Both the position numbers and the translations under genes were made by a program. Source: Candidatus Bathyarchaeota archaeon (lineage in GTDB: Archaea > Thermoproteota > Bathyarchaeia > TCS64). From it: a stretch of DNA of 5,289 nt. This document shows positions 5,068 to 5,289 of the stretch, one piece after another. The stretch is from assembly GCA_030601645.1 (NCBI GenBank), contig JAUWBQ010000129.1:1-5289 (forward strand). The letters are read 5' to 3'. How positions within the stretch are numbered: position 1 is the first letter of the stretch; every line of letters starts with the position of its first letter. The notes under the pieces were generated by a model that was given only the letters and a program-made list of their open reading frames with translations, was not told the origin of the DNA and did no database searches.

Positions 5068-5289
5068 TTATGTGAAATCCTTCATCATCTCCGTTATGTC
5101 GAAACTATCTAAAGGCAGTCTCACGACAGGCTCTCCTTTTAAAAAGGGAAAGTAGTCGATGTAGGCGGGTCGTTCCATTCTATAGAAGACGCCGATCGGG
5201 ATACGATCGCCCCACTCCCTCGCTTTCCTGTAGGCTTCGTCCATGTCAGTTGAGTCGTGTCCCTCTTCCTCAAGCTTGTAAATACGCTC
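5068..5289 (-). CDS. 2-oxoacid:ferredoxin oxidoreductase, beta subunit, C-terminal part
   Basis: The minus frame is open from the right edge to TAA 5068-5070 and gives the last 73 residues; the start lies outside the window. The segment IPIGVFYRMERPAYIDY (residues 30-46 of the visible part) is the typical C-terminal signature of the beta subunit of archaeal 2-oxoacid:ferredoxin oxidoreductases (Sulfolobus type), preceded by the usual YKLEEEGHDSTD and a helix ending in AREWGDR. The beta subunit binds thiamine diphosphate and, in this family, a [4Fe-4S] cluster; with the alpha subunit it decarboxylates 2-oxoacids to acyl-CoA and reduces ferredoxin. Those sites lie in the missing part. A ferredoxin gene of the cognate family begins 105 bases downstream on the same strand, which fits an enzyme and electron-acceptor pair. 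Family assignment is good; substrate (pyruvate or 2-oxoglutarate) cannot be told. Confidence 0.85.
   Translation of the reverse strand, partial: ERIYKLEEEGHDSTDMDEAYRKAREWGDRIPIGVFYRMERPAYIDYFPFLKGEPVVRLPLDSFDITEMMKDFT

Noticed and set aside
1..5289. CRISPR array, insertion sequence or phage genes
   Set aside because: No regularly spaced repeats, transposase, integrase or terminal inverted repeats were seen; the only repeat is the ferredoxin duplication.

Overview
The window reads as a piece of an archaeal chromosome, probably from a thermophilic member of the TACK group or a related lineage. Three things point there. The promoters are archaeal TATA type, with boxes about 25-30 bases before the start codons, and at least one gene is leaderless. 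Two ferredoxins belong to the N-terminally extended Sulfolobus/Thermoplasma 'zinc ferredoxin' family. A PQQ-type sugar dehydrogenase and 2-oxoacid:ferredoxin oxidoreductase are also present. Coding DNA is GC-rich and the spacers are AT-rich. The sequence alone does not fix the genus.

Layout, left to right. Positions 1-1986 hold a minus-strand cluster, read right to left: ferredoxin 1 (1672-1986), a membrane-anchored PQQ-dependent aldose/glucose dehydrogenase (469-1587) and a ferritin-like four-helix-bundle protein (448 to beyond position 1). The gaps are 84 and 20 bases and contain no TATA-like box, so one operon driven from the ferredoxin promoter is likely. A 325-base spacer (1987-2311) separates this operon from the only plus-strand gene, a leaderless paralogue of the ferritin-like protein (2312-2788). 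That gene converges with a minus-strand CBS-domain gene (2839-3186) whose first CBS domain seems to have lost its 5' part. Next on the minus strand is an unrecognised helical 382-residue protein (3362-4510), then a second ferredoxin (4650-4962) broken by one extra base in a run of eight C, then the C-terminal end of a 2-oxoacid:ferredoxin oxidoreductase beta subunit (5068-5289).

How the parts may work together. The oxidoreductase reduces ferredoxin, and in Sulfolobus its partner is exactly this ferredoxin family, so the neighbourhood of ferredoxin 2 makes sense. Ferredoxin 1 is about 78 percent identical to it, has a matching promoter, and sits instead with the sugar dehydrogenase and the ferritin-like gene. 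Both ferredoxins lack all four residues that bind zinc in the Sulfolobus protein.

The points most worth a second look are the paired zinc-less ferredoxins with a shared palindromic promoter, the frameshift in one copy, the pair of ferritin-like paralogues, the truncated CBS gene and the orphan 382-residue protein. I did not find a clear new defence or mobile system here.
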